From Barnesiella merdipullorum (GTDB lineage Bacteria > Bacteroidota > Bacteroidia > Bacteroidales > Barnesiellaceae): a stretch of DNA of 64,000 nt. A program made the position numbers and the translations under genes. Under the pieces are notes generated by a model. It was not told the origin of the DNA. It searched no databases and saw nothing but the letters and a program-made list of their open reading frames with translations. Positions 1 to 9,652 of this stretch are shown here, in pieces. Every line of letters starts with the position of its first letter. Position 1 is the stretch's first letter. The DNA lies in the NCBI GenBank assembly GCA_019116365.1, contig DXBT01000020.1, forward strand, positions 1-64,000. The letters run 5' to 3'.

Positions 1-459
1 TATATAGATAATAAATTAGTTAGTAGAATAAGCGAATTGGGTCATCCAATAGGGATATAGTTAAATAATAGCTATATAAATACAGTGATAATAAACTGAT
101 AATCAATAATTAATAATCTAATTACGCTAGAATAACGACAGGTTATAAGATTAAATTCGACCTGCGTTACTCTCGTGAATTGCCCCCTACTCTATTTACA
201 AATGCAAAAACAAGCGATAAATAAGTTTGTTGCTGCAATTGTAAATTTGCAAATATTAATACCACCTTATATTACAGATGCAAATTTGGCGGTTCTATTT
301 TGACTAAGACTGCCCACAATCCATTTTTTATGTACCGATGTAAACAAGTTTTGAAATATGCCAGAGATTTTGACTTAAAATCCCTGTTTATTGGATACAC
401 TGTTTTTATATACAGCATGTTATACAATTTTGAATCATATCCAACTACGAAACAAAATA
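1..459. other. AT-rich non-coding stretch, no gene seen
   Basis: This stretch beyond the 3' end of uvrA is strongly AT-rich and contrasts with the GC-richer genes to its right. I see no convincing coding frame, tRNA or rRNA. The open frame starting near 300 runs antisense into uvrA and has no family signature. It could be the upstream region of a gene beyond the left edge, but I cannot fix a promoter here. Confidence 0.5.
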
Positions 460-497
460 GAAAAAAAGAGACTCAATCCTGGGAAATTGAGTCTCTT
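460..497 (-). terminator. Rho-independent terminator of the uvrA operon
   Basis: Perfect 11-bp inverted repeat, AGAGACTCAAT at 467-477 pairing with 486-496, with an 8-nt loop. On the minus strand it is followed by a run of seven T. It lies about 30 nt past the uvrA stop codon. Confidence 0.9.
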
Positions 498-527
498 CGA
501 TGCTGTTGGTTATCTTCGCCGGGAATT

Positions 528-3350
528 TCATCCTTTCAGTTCTTCCCTCAGATAACGAGCCGTAAAAGTATCTTGTTTGCAGATCTCCTCGGGAGTTCCG
601 GTAGCCAACACATAGCCACCGTTTCGTCCCCCCTCGGGCCCCATGTCGATGATGTGGTCGGCACATTTGATAATATCGAGGTTGTGCTCGATAACAATTA
701 CCGTATTCCCTTTATCGACCAGTCGGTTCAATACCGACAGTAACACCCTTATGTCTTCGAAATGCAACCCCGTGGTGGGTTCGTCGAGAATGTAGAGAGT
801 CTTACCTGTGTCACGTTTGGAAAGTTCAGCAGCCAACTTTACACGCTGACTCTCGCCGCCCGACAAGGTCGTGGAGGGCTGTCCCAATTTTATATAGCCA
901 AGCCCTACCTCCTGCAAGACTTTTATTTTGGAAATAATGGACGGGATATTCTCGAAAAACTCGACGGCCTGATTGATGGTCATATCCAGCACATCGGCTA
1001 TTGATTTTCCCTTGAATCGCACCTCGAGAGTCTCCCGGTTGTAGCGTTTGCCGTGGCAAGCTTCACAGGGCACAAGCACATCGGGTAAAAAATTCATCTC
1101 GATAGTTTTGTACCCGTTACCGCCACACACCTCGCAACGACCCCCGGCAATGTTGAACGAGAAGCGTCCAGGTTTGTATCCACGAATCTTGGCCTCGGGC
1201 AACTCGACAAACACGTTACGGATGTCGGCAAAGACCCCGGTATAGGTGGCCGGATTGGAGCGTGGGGTGCGTCCCAGCGGCGACTGATCGACAGTTACCA
1301 CCTTGTCGATATTCTCCAATCCCTCGATTTGGGCATAAGGCAATGGCGATTGCAACGAGCGGTAAAACTTCTGACTGAGAATAGGCTGCAAGGTCCCGTT
1401 AATCAAACTCGATTTACCACTACCCGAGACACCTGTCACACAAATGAATTTGCCCAGGGGGAATTCGACCGTTACATTTTTCAGGTTATTCCCCGTCGCT
1501 CCCGACAAGACGATTTTTTTACCGTTACCGGCACGACGCTGGGATGAATACTCGATTTTCTTCTCTCCATTCAGATATTGGGCCGTGAGGGTATTGGTCT
1601 TGAGCATCTCGGCCGGAGTCCCGGCAAAGACAATGTTTCCGCCCAGGCGACCGGCTCGCGGACCCAAATCGACAATGTAATCGGCGGCCAGCATCATCTC
1701 CTTGTCGTGCTCTACTACAATAACCGAGTTGCCCATATCGCGCAGCTCCTTCAGTGAGTGAATGAGTCGGGTGTTATCACGCTGATGCAACCCGATACTG
1801 GGTTCATCGAGAATATAAAGCACATTGACCAGTTGAGACCCTATCTGGGTTGCCAAGCGTATGCGCTGGCTCTCCCCGCCCGACAAGGTTGCCGAAGCCC
1901 GGTTGAGACACAGGTAATCGAGACCGACATCGACCAGAAAATGGAGTCGATTGCGTATCTCTTTCAAGATTTCGACGGCAATTTGACGTTGTTGCGGCGA
2001 GAGATCATACTCGACATGATTCACCCACTCATAGAGTTCCGAGATATCCATATCGGCCAGTTCGGCGATATTCTTCCCGGCAATGCGGTAATGCAGAGCC
2101 TCACGATTCAGACGATGACCTTCGCAACTGGGACACACCGTTGTCGTAACAAACTGCCCTGCCCACTTTTGAGCCTGTGACGAAGCGTCGCTCTGTTGTT
2201 GCACCTCGATATACTTGATCAGGCCATCGAACGAAAGGAAGTAGTTGGAGGTACCCAACGACTCGTTCTTGATTTGCAACCGCTCGTCTGTTCCGTTGAG
2301 AATATTGTCGAGTGCCTCTTCCGAGAGATCCTTGATTGGCGTCTTCAGTGTATCGCCATACTTCTCGCAGATGGCGGCAATCTGCCAAAATATCAACGAA
2401 TTCTTGTATTTACCCAACGGCACGATACCCCCTTCGTAGATCGACTTTTCGTCGTTGGGGATAATCTTCTCGCGATCGATGATATTGACATAACCCAACC
2501 CCTTGCATTTGGGGCAAGCCCCTTGAGGCGAGTTGAACGAGAAGTTGTGCGGAGCCGGTTCGCTGTAGGAAAGGCCCGTTTTGGGATCCATCAGCGTGCG
2601 GCTGTAATGGCGCAGTTCCTGAGAGTCGGCATCGAGAATCATCAACTGTCCGTCGCCCTGCTTCATGGCCGTTTTCACGCTTTCCTGCAACCGGCGTTCG
2701 TCGTCTTTATCGACCACCAGCTTATCGACCACCAGCTCGATGCTGTGATTTTTGTAGCGGTCGAGTTTCATGCCATGTGTTATCTCACGCAGCTCGCCAT
2801 CGATACGGATGGTCAAGTATCCCTTGCGCCGCACCTGCTCAAACAACTCCTTGTAGTGCCCCTTACGGTTGCGCACCAGCGGGGCAAGAATATAGGTGCG
2901 ACGACCCTGGTATTTCTCCAGGATCAGGGAGATTATCTTCTCCTCGGTATAACGCACCATCTTTTCGCCCGACAGATAGGAGTAGGCCTCGCCGGCCCGA
3001 GCAAACAGCAATCGGAGGAAGTCGAAAATCTCGGTTGTCGTTCCCACCGTCGAACGAGGATTCTTGTTGGTAGTCTTCTGTTCGATCGAGATGACCGGAC
3101 TCAAACCGGTAATCTTGTCCACATCGGGGCGCTCCATCCCACCGAGCATGTTGCGGGCATAGGCTGTAAAAGTCTCGATATAGCGACGCTGCCCTTCGGC
3201 AAATATCGTATCGAATGCCAGCGACGATTTGCCACTACCACTCAATCCGGTAATAACCGTCAGACTGTTTCGCGGGATTTTTACATCTATATTTTTGAGG
3301 TTATGCACGCGTGCACCATAAACCTCGATTTGGTCTTCTGCTTTTTTCAT
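528..3350 (-). CDS. uvrA: Excinuclease ABC subunit A (UvrA)
   Basis: UvrA is the damage-recognising ATPase of nucleotide excision repair; it loads UvrB onto lesions in the cytoplasm. The 940-residue protein has the normal full length. Seen: first Walker A GLSGSGKSS at residues 35-43, a second one (GVSGSGKSS) near residue 640, two ABC signatures (LSGGESQRIRLA and LSGGESQRVKLA), two Walker B segments (YILDEPSIGLH and YILDEPTTGLH), and paired zinc-finger cysteines (CPKCKGLG, CEVCGGNG, CEACHGKR). The ATG overlaps the stop of the upstream lytic transglycosylase by 4 nt (ATGA), so the two are probably translationally coupled. A strong terminator follows. Bacteroidales often carry two uvrA paralogues, and I cannot tell which one this is. 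Confidence 0.98.
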   Translation of the reverse strand: MKKAEDQIEVYGARVHNLKNIDVKIPRNSLTVITGLSGSGKSSLAFDTIFAEGQRRYIETFTAYARNMLGGMERPDVDKITGLSPVISIEQKTTNKNPRSTVGTTTEIFDFLRLLFARAGEAYSYLSGEKMVRYTEEKIISLILEKYQGRRTYILAPLVRNRKGHYKELFEQVRRKGYLTIRIDGELREITHGMKLDRYKNHSIELVVDKLVVDKDDERRLQESVKTAMKQGDGQLMILDADSQELRHYSRTLMDPKTGLSYSEPAPHNFSFNSPQGACPKCKGLGYVNIIDREKIIPNDEKSIYEGGIVPLGKYKNSLIFWQIAAICEKYGDTLKTPIKDLSEEALDNILNGTDERLQIKNESLGTSNYFLSFDGLIKYIEVQQQSDASSQAQKWAGQFVTTTVCPSCEGHRLNREALHYRIAGKNIAELADMDISELYEWVNHVEYDLSPQQRQIAVEILKEIRNRLHFLVDVGLDYLCLNRASATLSGGESQRIRLATQIGSQLVNVLYILDEPSIGLHQRDNTRLIHSLKELRDMGNSVIVVEHDKEMMLAADYIVDLGPRAGRLGGNIVFAGTPAEMLKTNTLTAQYLNGEKKIEYSSQRRAGNGKKIVLSGATGNNLKNVTVEFPLGKFICVTGVSGSGKSSLINGTLQPILSQKFYRSLQSPLPYAQIEGLENIDKVVTVDQSPLGRTPRSNPATYTGVFADIRNVFVELPEAKIRGYKPGRFSFNIAGGRCEVCGGNGYKTIEMNFLPDVLVPCEACHGKRYNRETLEVRFKGKSIADVLDMTINQAVEFFENIPSIISKIKVLQEVGLGYIKLGQPSTTLSGGESQRVKLAAELSKRDTGKTLYILDEPTTGLHFEDIRVLLSVLNRLVDKGNTVIVIEHNLDIIKCADHIIDMGPEGGRNGGYVLATGTPEEICKQDTFTARYLREELKG

Positions 3351-4297
3351 TTTTTATCGATTACCCACTCTTTTCGGTAAGCCGTAAACTTACGTTTCGT
3401 ATAAAACAGGTCGTCTTTATGTGGTATCTTTATGTAATAAACTTTTCGCGATTTATCGGGCATCGTACGGGCCCGCAACCAAGGATTCGCCTCTTTGAGC
3501 TGAGCGTAGGAGATACCCTGCGACTGAGCAAAGAGAGCCAGATTTTCGATTGTCGTATCGACTCTCACCTCGGTATAACGAATAGGTTGATACAACTGAC
3601 GGGTCTTCAACTTATAACCATACTTGGCCGGTGAGGAAAAAATCTCTTTCATAGCCAAGATGCGAAATACATAACGCGAAGTCTCTTCGTTGAGCCACAA
3701 GTCGAACGAATGGTCGGCAAACTGTTTCTCAAGCTCCGACGAGATGCGCCCCATCCCGGCATTGTACGAAGCGGCTACCATAGTCCAGCTTCCATATCGG
3801 TCATAAGCCTCCTTCAGATATCGACAAGCGGCGCGGGTCGATTTCTCCACATGACAACGCTCGTCGATATCGTCGTTTACTTCCAGACCCAACTCCCGCC
3901 CTGTGCGAGGCATAATTTGCCAAATACCCATTGCCTTGGCCGGAGAGACAGCCCGCGGATTGAGTGTGCTTTCGATCACGGCCAGATAGAGGAAATCGCT
4001 CGGTATTCCCTCCTCCTCGAGAATGGGTGCCATGATGGGGAAATAGCGGTTGGCCCGTTTGATGGCCAAAGAGGTCGATGAATGCATATAGCATAACGTG
4101 GTCAACTCACGGTCGAATCGTTCGTACATATCGAGACGATCGAGATCGACTACCTCGTCGGCAAACGTTACCTTTAACGGAAATTCGGGAATGACTACAT
4201 CTGAAAACTCTTTCTGCTCCATCGACTCGCCCCAGACAAGCAGCGGCGAAAAGAGCAACAGCAAAACAATAAAATATTTATTCAATCTCATTATCAT
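3347..4297 (-). CDS. Periplasmic lytic transglycosylase (SLT/MltD-type)
   Basis: Predicted to cleave the MurNAc-GlcNAc bond of peptidoglycan in the periplasm. The 316-residue protein begins with a signal peptide (hydrophobic stretch about 7-22). A lysozyme-like SLT domain covers about 80-230; the likely catalytic Glu is in LAVIEST, followed by the typical AMGIWQIMP and AASYNAGMGR motifs. The C-terminal part (TIENLALFAQSQGI...) looks like one degenerate LysM-type wall-binding repeat. It sits 9 nt downstream of the T9SS type B surface protein and overlaps uvrA by 4 nt, so the three form an apparent operon. An ATG two codons downstream is an equally possible start. The exact MltD-like subfamily is inference. 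Confidence 0.9.
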   Translation of the reverse strand: MIMRLNKYFIVLLLLFSPLLVWGESMEQKEFSDVVIPEFPLKVTFADEVVDLDRLDMYERFDRELTTLCYMHSSTSLAIKRANRYFPIMAPILEEEGIPSDFLYLAVIESTLNPRAVSPAKAMGIWQIMPRTGRELGLEVNDDIDERCHVEKSTRAACRYLKEAYDRYGSWTMVAASYNAGMGRISSELEKQFADHSFDLWLNEETSRYVFRILAMKEIFSSPAKYGYKLKTRQLYQPIRYTEVRVDTTIENLALFAQSQGISYAQLKEANPWLRARTMPDKSRKVYYIKIPHKDDLFYTKRKFTAYRKEWVIDKK

Positions 4298-4306
4298 TCA
4301 CTATGT

Positions 4307-5623
4307 TTAGTCTTTGGTGCGCATGATATTGATGTGCCCCTTTAATTTTAGTTTTTGATTATTGGCACCCTTAGCCTCTATGACATAATAATAGACCCCG
4401 GGATCGACATACTTGCCTCGATACTTGCCATCCCAGCCTTTGTCGGGACTATCGAGATAGCACATCTGCACGCCCCACTTGTTGAATATCCAGCATTTGA
4501 AACTTACAATCGATTTGTAGGCCACCTTCCACTCATCATTTACTCCGGGACTTGTACCCGGCGAAAAAGCGTTGGGAGCCTCGAGCCGAGGGGTACCGAT
4601 GGTGACGGTAAATGTTTCGCTGTATGCCTGACACTCGGCTGTACTGTTACTGCCCACGAGACGCACATAGGTAGTCCCCTCGTCCCTGAAGGTGTATCGC
4701 AGAGTCTGGTCGTTGTAACGGGCGAGAGTCGTCGAGAAATCTTCCTTATTCGAGAACTCCCATTCGATATGGGTCACCGCATCGGTCGTATAGGCCTGGA
4801 ACTCGATCTCGGCCGGAGCCGATCCTCCCAAATAGTCGGTAGGATGACGGTCGTCTTCGTTGAGCGCATCTTCCCGGTAGGTTTGTATGGCAATGGCCTC
4901 CACACCTATTGCCGTCGTTATGTATTCGTCGGTCGATATGGTCTGCCCCATCCCCCAATAGTTGAGCAACTGGTCGCCCGATATGGTAAAATCGGTATTA
5001 CAAAGCGGCGACGTCACCTGAACGGTCGAAGAGAAATTGTCGATTGTCTCCGACTGAGCCGTCTGTACATAGGTTTGTGCCTCCTCGTTCCACACCAGAG
5101 TCATGTAACTGATAGTGAGCTCCCGATTCAACACCTTGGGGGCCCCGTTTATCGAGTAATAGTTAAGCCGCGAACCGCTTCCGTCGAGCATCAGCGTGGT
5201 GAGCTCGCACTGTCCCGCATCGTTCGAGACCGACGCTCCATTCAACACGAGAGGAGCCTGCGAGTAATCGATAACCCACATGTAATAGCTACGTCCATTC
5301 TGCTCGGCTATATAGCCACAGTCGGCCTCGGTAAGGGAAAGAGTCGAAAGATATCCATTCTGTACCACACCCGTTACCGGCGAAGGTGATGCAGCCCCCG
5401 AAGGCCCGAACTTGCTCCACGAAACGGGCGAATCGTCCGTCCCCGAGAACTCAATCGTAGCCTGGTCGAGCGAATATACCACAAACACGCCGCCATTCAA
5501 TCCGGTACTGGCCTCGGGAGTATAGCTGTACGCCGGTTTGCCCCCGCCCGACACGGTTATCTGCTGGGCACACAAACTACCTGTCGTAAAGAGAGTTGCC
5601 AAAAGTAAGAGGTATCGGTACAT
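4307..5623 (-). CDS. Secreted protein with type B T9SS (gliding-motility-associated) C-terminal domain
   Basis: Exported surface protein of unknown function. I chose the ATG giving MYRYLLLLATLFTTGSLCAQ, a clean signal peptide; the open frame extends 11 codons upstream without adding one. The middle has Ig/PKD-like features (EFSNKEDFSTT, EGTTYVRLVGSNS). The last ~90 residues match the CHU_C/type B sorting domain: PNAFSPGTSPGVNDEW, FNKWGVQM, GWDGKYRGKYVDPGVYYYVI. Such tails direct export through the type IX system and surface retention. It leads an operon with a lytic transglycosylase and uvrA. A minus-strand TAACTTTG box at 5654-5661 is a likely -7 element. The sequence does not reveal a ligand. 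Confidence 0.85.
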   Translation of the reverse strand: MYRYLLLLATLFTTGSLCAQQITVSGGGKPAYSYTPEASTGLNGGVFVVYSLDQATIEFSGTDDSPVSWSKFGPSGAASPSPVTGVVQNGYLSTLSLTEADCGYIAEQNGRSYYMWVIDYSQAPLVLNGASVSNDAGQCELTTLMLDGSGSRLNYYSINGAPKVLNRELTISYMTLVWNEEAQTYVQTAQSETIDNFSSTVQVTSPLCNTDFTISGDQLLNYWGMGQTISTDEYITTAIGVEAIAIQTYREDALNEDDRHPTDYLGGSAPAEIEFQAYTTDAVTHIEWEFSNKEDFSTTLARYNDQTLRYTFRDEGTTYVRLVGSNSTAECQAYSETFTVTIGTPRLEAPNAFSPGTSPGVNDEWKVAYKSIVSFKCWIFNKWGVQMCYLDSPDKGWDGKYRGKYVDPGVYYYVIEAKGANNQKLKLKGHINIMRTKD

Positions 5624-5653
5624 ATCGATTTGAATAATAATTAATGGAATGGA

Positions 5654-5661
5654 CAAAGTTA
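5654..5661 (-). promoter_or_regulatory. Bacteroidetes -7 element before the T9SS-B/transglycosylase/uvrA operon
   Basis: TAACTTTG fits the TAnnTTTG consensus and ends about 30 nt before the chosen ATG. No good -33 TTG is seen at the expected spacing. Confidence 0.5.
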
Positions 5662-5809
5662 CAATTTTTCGAGCAATCGCATTTCTATCTGCAATTTAAA
5701 AAATCCCAATAAACTCGTTTCTGTAAGAATAATTAATGACGATAGCCCACTCCTGTTACTATAATCAATATTTGACTTGCAACTGATAATATTTTTATAT
5801 ACTTTTGTT

Positions 5810-5817
5810 TCTTGGTA
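5810..5817 (+). promoter_or_regulatory. Bacteroidetes -7 element before the LysM gene
   Basis: TACTTTTG fits TAnnTTTG and lies 37 nt upstream of the chosen start. No convincing -33 element. Confidence 0.45.
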
Positions 5818-5854
5818 TATTACCATCAAGCACAAAACGCAAACCCTTAAGAAT

Positions 5855-7930
5855 ATGAGATATACACGAATAACAATAGTCCTGCTATTCTGTTTCACCG
5901 CAATGTTCATGATTTCGGCTCAAGCCGAAAATTTGCAAACCAAAGTCATAGATGGCAAAGAATTTTATATATACAAAGTAAAACCCTCGGAGGGGTTCTA
6001 CGTCCTGAGCAAGAAATTCGGCATCTCACAAGAAGAGATCATCCGTTACAATCCGGCAGCCAAAAGCGGATTGAAGCGAGGCCAATTGCTCATGATCCCT
6101 ACCAATAAAACCATTGCCGGACAAAAGGCCGGATCGGGAATCGAAAGCACCTTTGAACATACCATTGTGCGAGGCGAATCGTTATACTCCATCTCCAAAA
6201 TGTACAAAGTTACCATTCAGAGCATTATCGATCTCAATCCAGGCTCTGAACGGGGCATCAAGGCAGGTGCCACGTTGAAGATCCCACAGCGATACAAAAA
6301 AACTGCATCGAAAGAGAAGCCCAAAACAAGCAAAACCACCCCGACCCAATCGCCACAAGCGACAACTGCACAAAAGAGTACTCAACCGGTCACGGATAAC
6401 CAACCTGCTGTAGCCGCCGACGATAGTGGTAGCGAATATGTTTTCCACACAATTGGTGAGGGCGAAACGTTATTCTCCATCTCCAAGAAATACGAAATCG
6501 ATATCGAGACGATTCTCAAGCTCAATCCAGGCATTTCGCCCAACCATTTGAGAAAAGGATCGGTTATTCGGTTAACTCCCAACACCAAGGAGATGAACGT
6601 AACCATACAACCCACACAACTCTACACCGAATACAAGGTGCGTAAAAAAGAGACGTTGTACAGCATCTCCAAAAAATTCGGGACTACCGTTGAAGAGATT
6701 AAAAACTGTAATCCCAATATCAAAAAGATAAAACAAGGCGATATCATCTATATCCCTGCCGGGATAGAATATAATACCATGACGGCCGAAAATCCCATAA
6801 CCAGCGCCGAAATCAACAACATATACAACAAGTTATACAAGAGCGACAAGAAAGGGGTTATCAACGTAGCCGTAATTCTCCCGTTCATGTTGAGTCAGGA
6901 GCGTCCCGACATGAAGGCGAGTCTATATACCGAGTATTACCAGGGATTTCTCATGGCAGTGGACAGTCTTAAACGACAAGGGGCCTCGATCAATGTGTAT
7001 GCCTATGACTCAGAGGAGTCGGATGCTACGGTACAGCATATCCTGGCCGAACCTCAAATGAAAGAGATGGACCTGATTATTGCGCCCGACAACGACAACC
7101 ACATCAAGATGATTGCCGATTTTGGGCTTATCAACGATATCAATGTGGTCAATACCTTCTCGCTCAAAAACGAAGAAGTGACTCACAATGCCAAAGTATT
7201 TCAAACCAACATACCCCACTCCTACCTCTATGCCGAAGCTATCGATAGGTTCATTCGCTACTTGGGCAACCGCAAGGTGGTATTCCTCTCCTATTCGACC
7301 GAGGTAAACGACAAAAAAGATTTTATCACCAGTCTGAAGGAGGAGCTCTCAAGAGCCCGTATTCCATATAGTGAAATACAATTTGACAACGATTTGAACC
7401 TGCTGAACCAGGATTCTATCCTGAACGGACAGAGTGGCATTGTATTCGTGCCTACATCGGCCAAGAAAAAAATGCTTTCGCTCATCATTAACCCCATCGA
7501 AACATTGAAAGAGAGACGGGAAGATTTGGATATTGCCCTGTTTGGTTATCCCGAGTGGCTCACCCAGGTACCCGAGTATCTGAACGAATTCTATAAGCTG
7601 AATACCTATCTCTATTCCCGGTTCTATGCCAATCCGTTTGACGAAGACACCAAGTCGTTTCACAAGCGTTTTCTCTACTGGTACAACAAAGATTTGATAA
7701 ATGCCAGTCCGCAATATGCTTTCCTCGGCTTCGATACCGGCATCTATTTCCTCACCTCTATTCGAGCCTATGGAAAGAACTTTGCAAACCAGAAATTAAC
7801 GAAATCGAACGATCGTATTCAAACCGATTTCGATTTCCAACGCATCAATAACTGGAGCGGATTTATCAACAAATCGTTCTATTTCATCAACCTGGCTCCC
7901 GATTATACCATCAAGAAAATTAGAGAGTAA
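5855..7930 (+). CDS. Four-LysM periplasmic protein with a type 1 periplasmic-binding-fold C-terminus
   Basis: Predicted envelope protein of 692 residues. I chose the ATG giving MRYTRITIVLLFCFTAMFMI, a signal peptide; the frame's earlier ATG adds 26 residues that do not look like one. Four LysM peptidoglycan-binding modules follow at about 38-82, 98-145, 198-243 and 260-303, with a Thr/Gln/Pro/Ala-rich linker near 150-195. From about 330 (KGVINVAVILPFML) the chain resembles a type 1 periplasmic-binding fold (YYQGFLMAVDSLKRQG, IIAPDN, VVFLSY). The layout recalls, by analogy only, LpoA-type regulators of peptidoglycan synthases, which also use a binding-protein fold. A PorT-type barrel gene follows 8 nt later, so the pair is probably one operon. 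Confidence 0.85.
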   Translation: MRYTRITIVLLFCFTAMFMISAQAENLQTKVIDGKEFYIYKVKPSEGFYVLSKKFGISQEEIIRYNPAAKSGLKRGQLLMIPTNKTIAGQKAGSGIESTFEHTIVRGESLYSISKMYKVTIQSIIDLNPGSERGIKAGATLKIPQRYKKTASKEKPKTSKTTPTQSPQATTAQKSTQPVTDNQPAVAADDSGSEYVFHTIGEGETLFSISKKYEIDIETILKLNPGISPNHLRKGSVIRLTPNTKEMNVTIQPTQLYTEYKVRKKETLYSISKKFGTTVEEIKNCNPNIKKIKQGDIIYIPAGIEYNTMTAENPITSAEINNIYNKLYKSDKKGVINVAVILPFMLSQERPDMKASLYTEYYQGFLMAVDSLKRQGASINVYAYDSEESDATVQHILAEPQMKEMDLIIAPDNDNHIKMIADFGLINDINVVNTFSLKNEEVTHNAKVFQTNIPHSYLYAEAIDRFIRYLGNRKVVFLSYSTEVNDKKDFITSLKEELSRARIPYSEIQFDNDLNLLNQDSILNGQSGIVFVPTSAKKKMLSLIINPIETLKERREDLDIALFGYPEWLTQVPEYLNEFYKLNTYLYSRFYANPFDEDTKSFHKRFLYWYNKDLINASPQYAFLGFDTGIYFLTSIRAYGKNFANQKLTKSNDRIQTDFDFQRINNWSGFINKSFYFINLAPDYTIKKIRE

Positions 7931-7938
7931 TTTACAAC

Positions 7939-8616
7939 ATGAGATTATTGCGATATATCCTGCTGCTTGCCGCTATCGTAACCGTTCAAACCGGTTGGGC
8001 TCAACGCAGTGACTACGAACCCGAGTTTACCGTGGGTATCAAGGGGGGGACAACTCTATCGAGAGTATCGTTTACTCCCACCGTTACCCAGTCGCTGTTG
8101 TTGGGCTATACCGGAGGAGTCTCGGTACGTTACATCGAGGAGAAGTTTTTCGGACTCATTGCCGAGGTTAACTATACCCAATGTGGCTGGAACGAGACAT
8201 TCGATACCGATCCCTACACCTATTCGCATACCCTCAATTATATAACGGTCCCTTTCCTCACCCATTTTTTCTTTGGCAATAAGGTGGTGCGGGGATTTAT
8301 CAATGCCGGTCCGCAAATAGGCTTTTTCATGGGCGACAGCTACAAGAGCAGTTTCGATATAAACAATCTGCCCGAATTCAGTCAAAAGAGTAAAGTGAAA
8401 GAGATCTATACCATGGATATTGCCCATAAAATCGACTATGGAATCATGGCCGGTGCCGGTATCGAATTCCGCATAGCCAAGTCGCACGGTCTTGTGCTGG
8501 AGGGACGTTATTACTATGGATTGGGCGATATCTTCAAGAACCGCAAGAAAGACGTATTCTCGGCATCACACAACCAAATCATCACGATTTCGCTGGGTTA
8601 TCTGTATCACTTCTGA
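7939..8616 (+). CDS. Outer-membrane beta-barrel protein, PorT family
   Basis: 225-residue predicted outer-membrane barrel. It has a signal peptide (about 1-21, ending TGWAQ), alternating hydrophobic strands, the family opening FTVGIKGGTTLSRV, and a C-terminal aromatic strand ending GYLYHF, typical for barrel insertion. The family (PorT/OMP_b-brl_2) includes the T9SS component PorT/SprT but also many unrelated barrels, so a secretion role is not established. It lies 8 nt after the LysM protein gene and probably shares its transcript. Its 3' end overlaps the convergent holA gene by 10 nt, leaving no room for a separate terminator. Confidence 0.8.
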   Translation: MRLLRYILLLAAIVTVQTGWAQRSDYEPEFTVGIKGGTTLSRVSFTPTVTQSLLLGYTGGVSVRYIEEKFFGLIAEVNYTQCGWNETFDTDPYTYSHTLNYITVPFLTHFFFGNKVVRGFINAGPQIGFFMGDSYKSSFDINNLPEFSQKSKVKEIYTMDIAHKIDYGIMAGAGIEFRIAKSHGLVLEGRYYYGLGDIFKNRKKDVFSASHNQIITISLGYLYHF

Positions 8617-9647
8617 TAAGGCGTGTAGATAATTTTGAAAACCAACTCCTTCAACAGGTCGCCATCGTTGCTCGATGCCCCCGACCCTATACCTTTCGAC
8701 CGGGCATCGTATTGACGAATGAGTGCAATGATATCGATACACTTGAAGGCATTGTAGTTGCGCATGGCCGTGAGGTAATCGCGCGATTGATAGACCGACC
8801 GCAGATTGAGTTCCTTGGCAATTCCCCCCTCCGACCGGTCGGCTGCAAAATAACAAATCATCAGGTTGGCAAAGAAATTGAACAACACGCCTATGGTCAC
8901 CACCAACGGATTGTTCTTGGGATTCTGTTCGAAATATTGCACAATGCGAGCCGCCTTCGACACATTTCTTGTGACGATAGCATTGAGCAGTTCGTAATTG
9001 TTATAGTCCTTGCTGATACCTACGTTGCGCTCGACCAATTCGGGCGTGATGCGCATACTCCCCTCGGGAAGCGAGAGGGTAAGTTTATCGAGTTCTCCAC
9101 TCAATCGACTCAAGTCGTTCCCCACAAAATCGGCCATCATCGACACCGCCTTAGGGTCTATCGATAGTTTTTTGGCCACCACATAGGTATTGATAAATGC
9201 AGGCAATTGGCTGTCGTACAGTTTTTTCGACTCATACACTACCCCTATCTTCTCGATACCGGCTACGATCTTTTTATTCTTGAGCGATCCGTTTTTGTAA
9301 CAAATGACCAGTATCGTGCGCATCTGAGGCTTTTGCAGATAATACGACAGGTTATCTATTCCCCGAATGTTCTGAGCCTCCTTGACCACAATCAATTGGT
9401 GATCGGCCATCATGGGGAACCGCTTGGCGGCATTGACCACCACGGCAAAGTCGTCGATATCGGCCCCATACAGAATCGTTTGATTGAAGTCCCGTTCCTC
9501 CTCTTTCAAGGCATTCTCGATAATTGCATCGCATATCATATCGATATAATACGACTCGTCACCCATAAGAAGATAGATGGGTTTGAATACCTTGTTGCGG
9601 ATATCCTGCAAGAGGGCAATATGCTGGTTGGATTCTTTCTTGGCCAT
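8607..9647 (-). CDS. holA: DNA polymerase III subunit delta (HolA)
   Basis: The delta subunit of the clamp loader opens the beta sliding clamp during replication. The protein is about 346 residues, the usual length. Family features seen: KPIYLLMGDESYYIDMICDA at the N-terminus, the AAA+-like body (RFPMMADHQLIVVKEAQN), and the delta-typical LSRLSGELDKL segment. I chose the ATG giving MAKKESNQH; a TTG three codons upstream would overlap the stop of amn. The gene follows amn by 5 nt and likely shares its transcript. Its 3' end overlaps the convergent barrel gene. Confidence 0.93.
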   Translation of the reverse strand: MAKKESNQHIALLQDIRNKVFKPIYLLMGDESYYIDMICDAIIENALKEEERDFNQTILYGADIDDFAVVVNAAKRFPMMADHQLIVVKEAQNIRGIDNLSYYLQKPQMRTILVICYKNGSLKNKKIVAGIEKIGVVYESKKLYDSQLPAFINTYVVAKKLSIDPKAVSMMADFVGNDLSRLSGELDKLTLSLPEGSMRITPELVERNVGISKDYNNYELLNAIVTRNVSKAARIVQYFEQNPKNNPLVVTIGVLFNFFANLMICYFAADRSEGGIAKELNLRSVYQSRDYLTAMRNYNAFKCIDIIALIRQYDARSKGIGSGASSNDGDLLKELVFKIIYTPYQK

Positions 9648-9652
9648 AATCT

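Noticed and set aside
300..743. 147-codon plus-strand frame at the left edge
   Set aside because: Runs through the uvrA terminator and into antisense uvrA.
2196..3380. 394-codon plus-strand open frame
   Set aside because: Antisense to uvrA.
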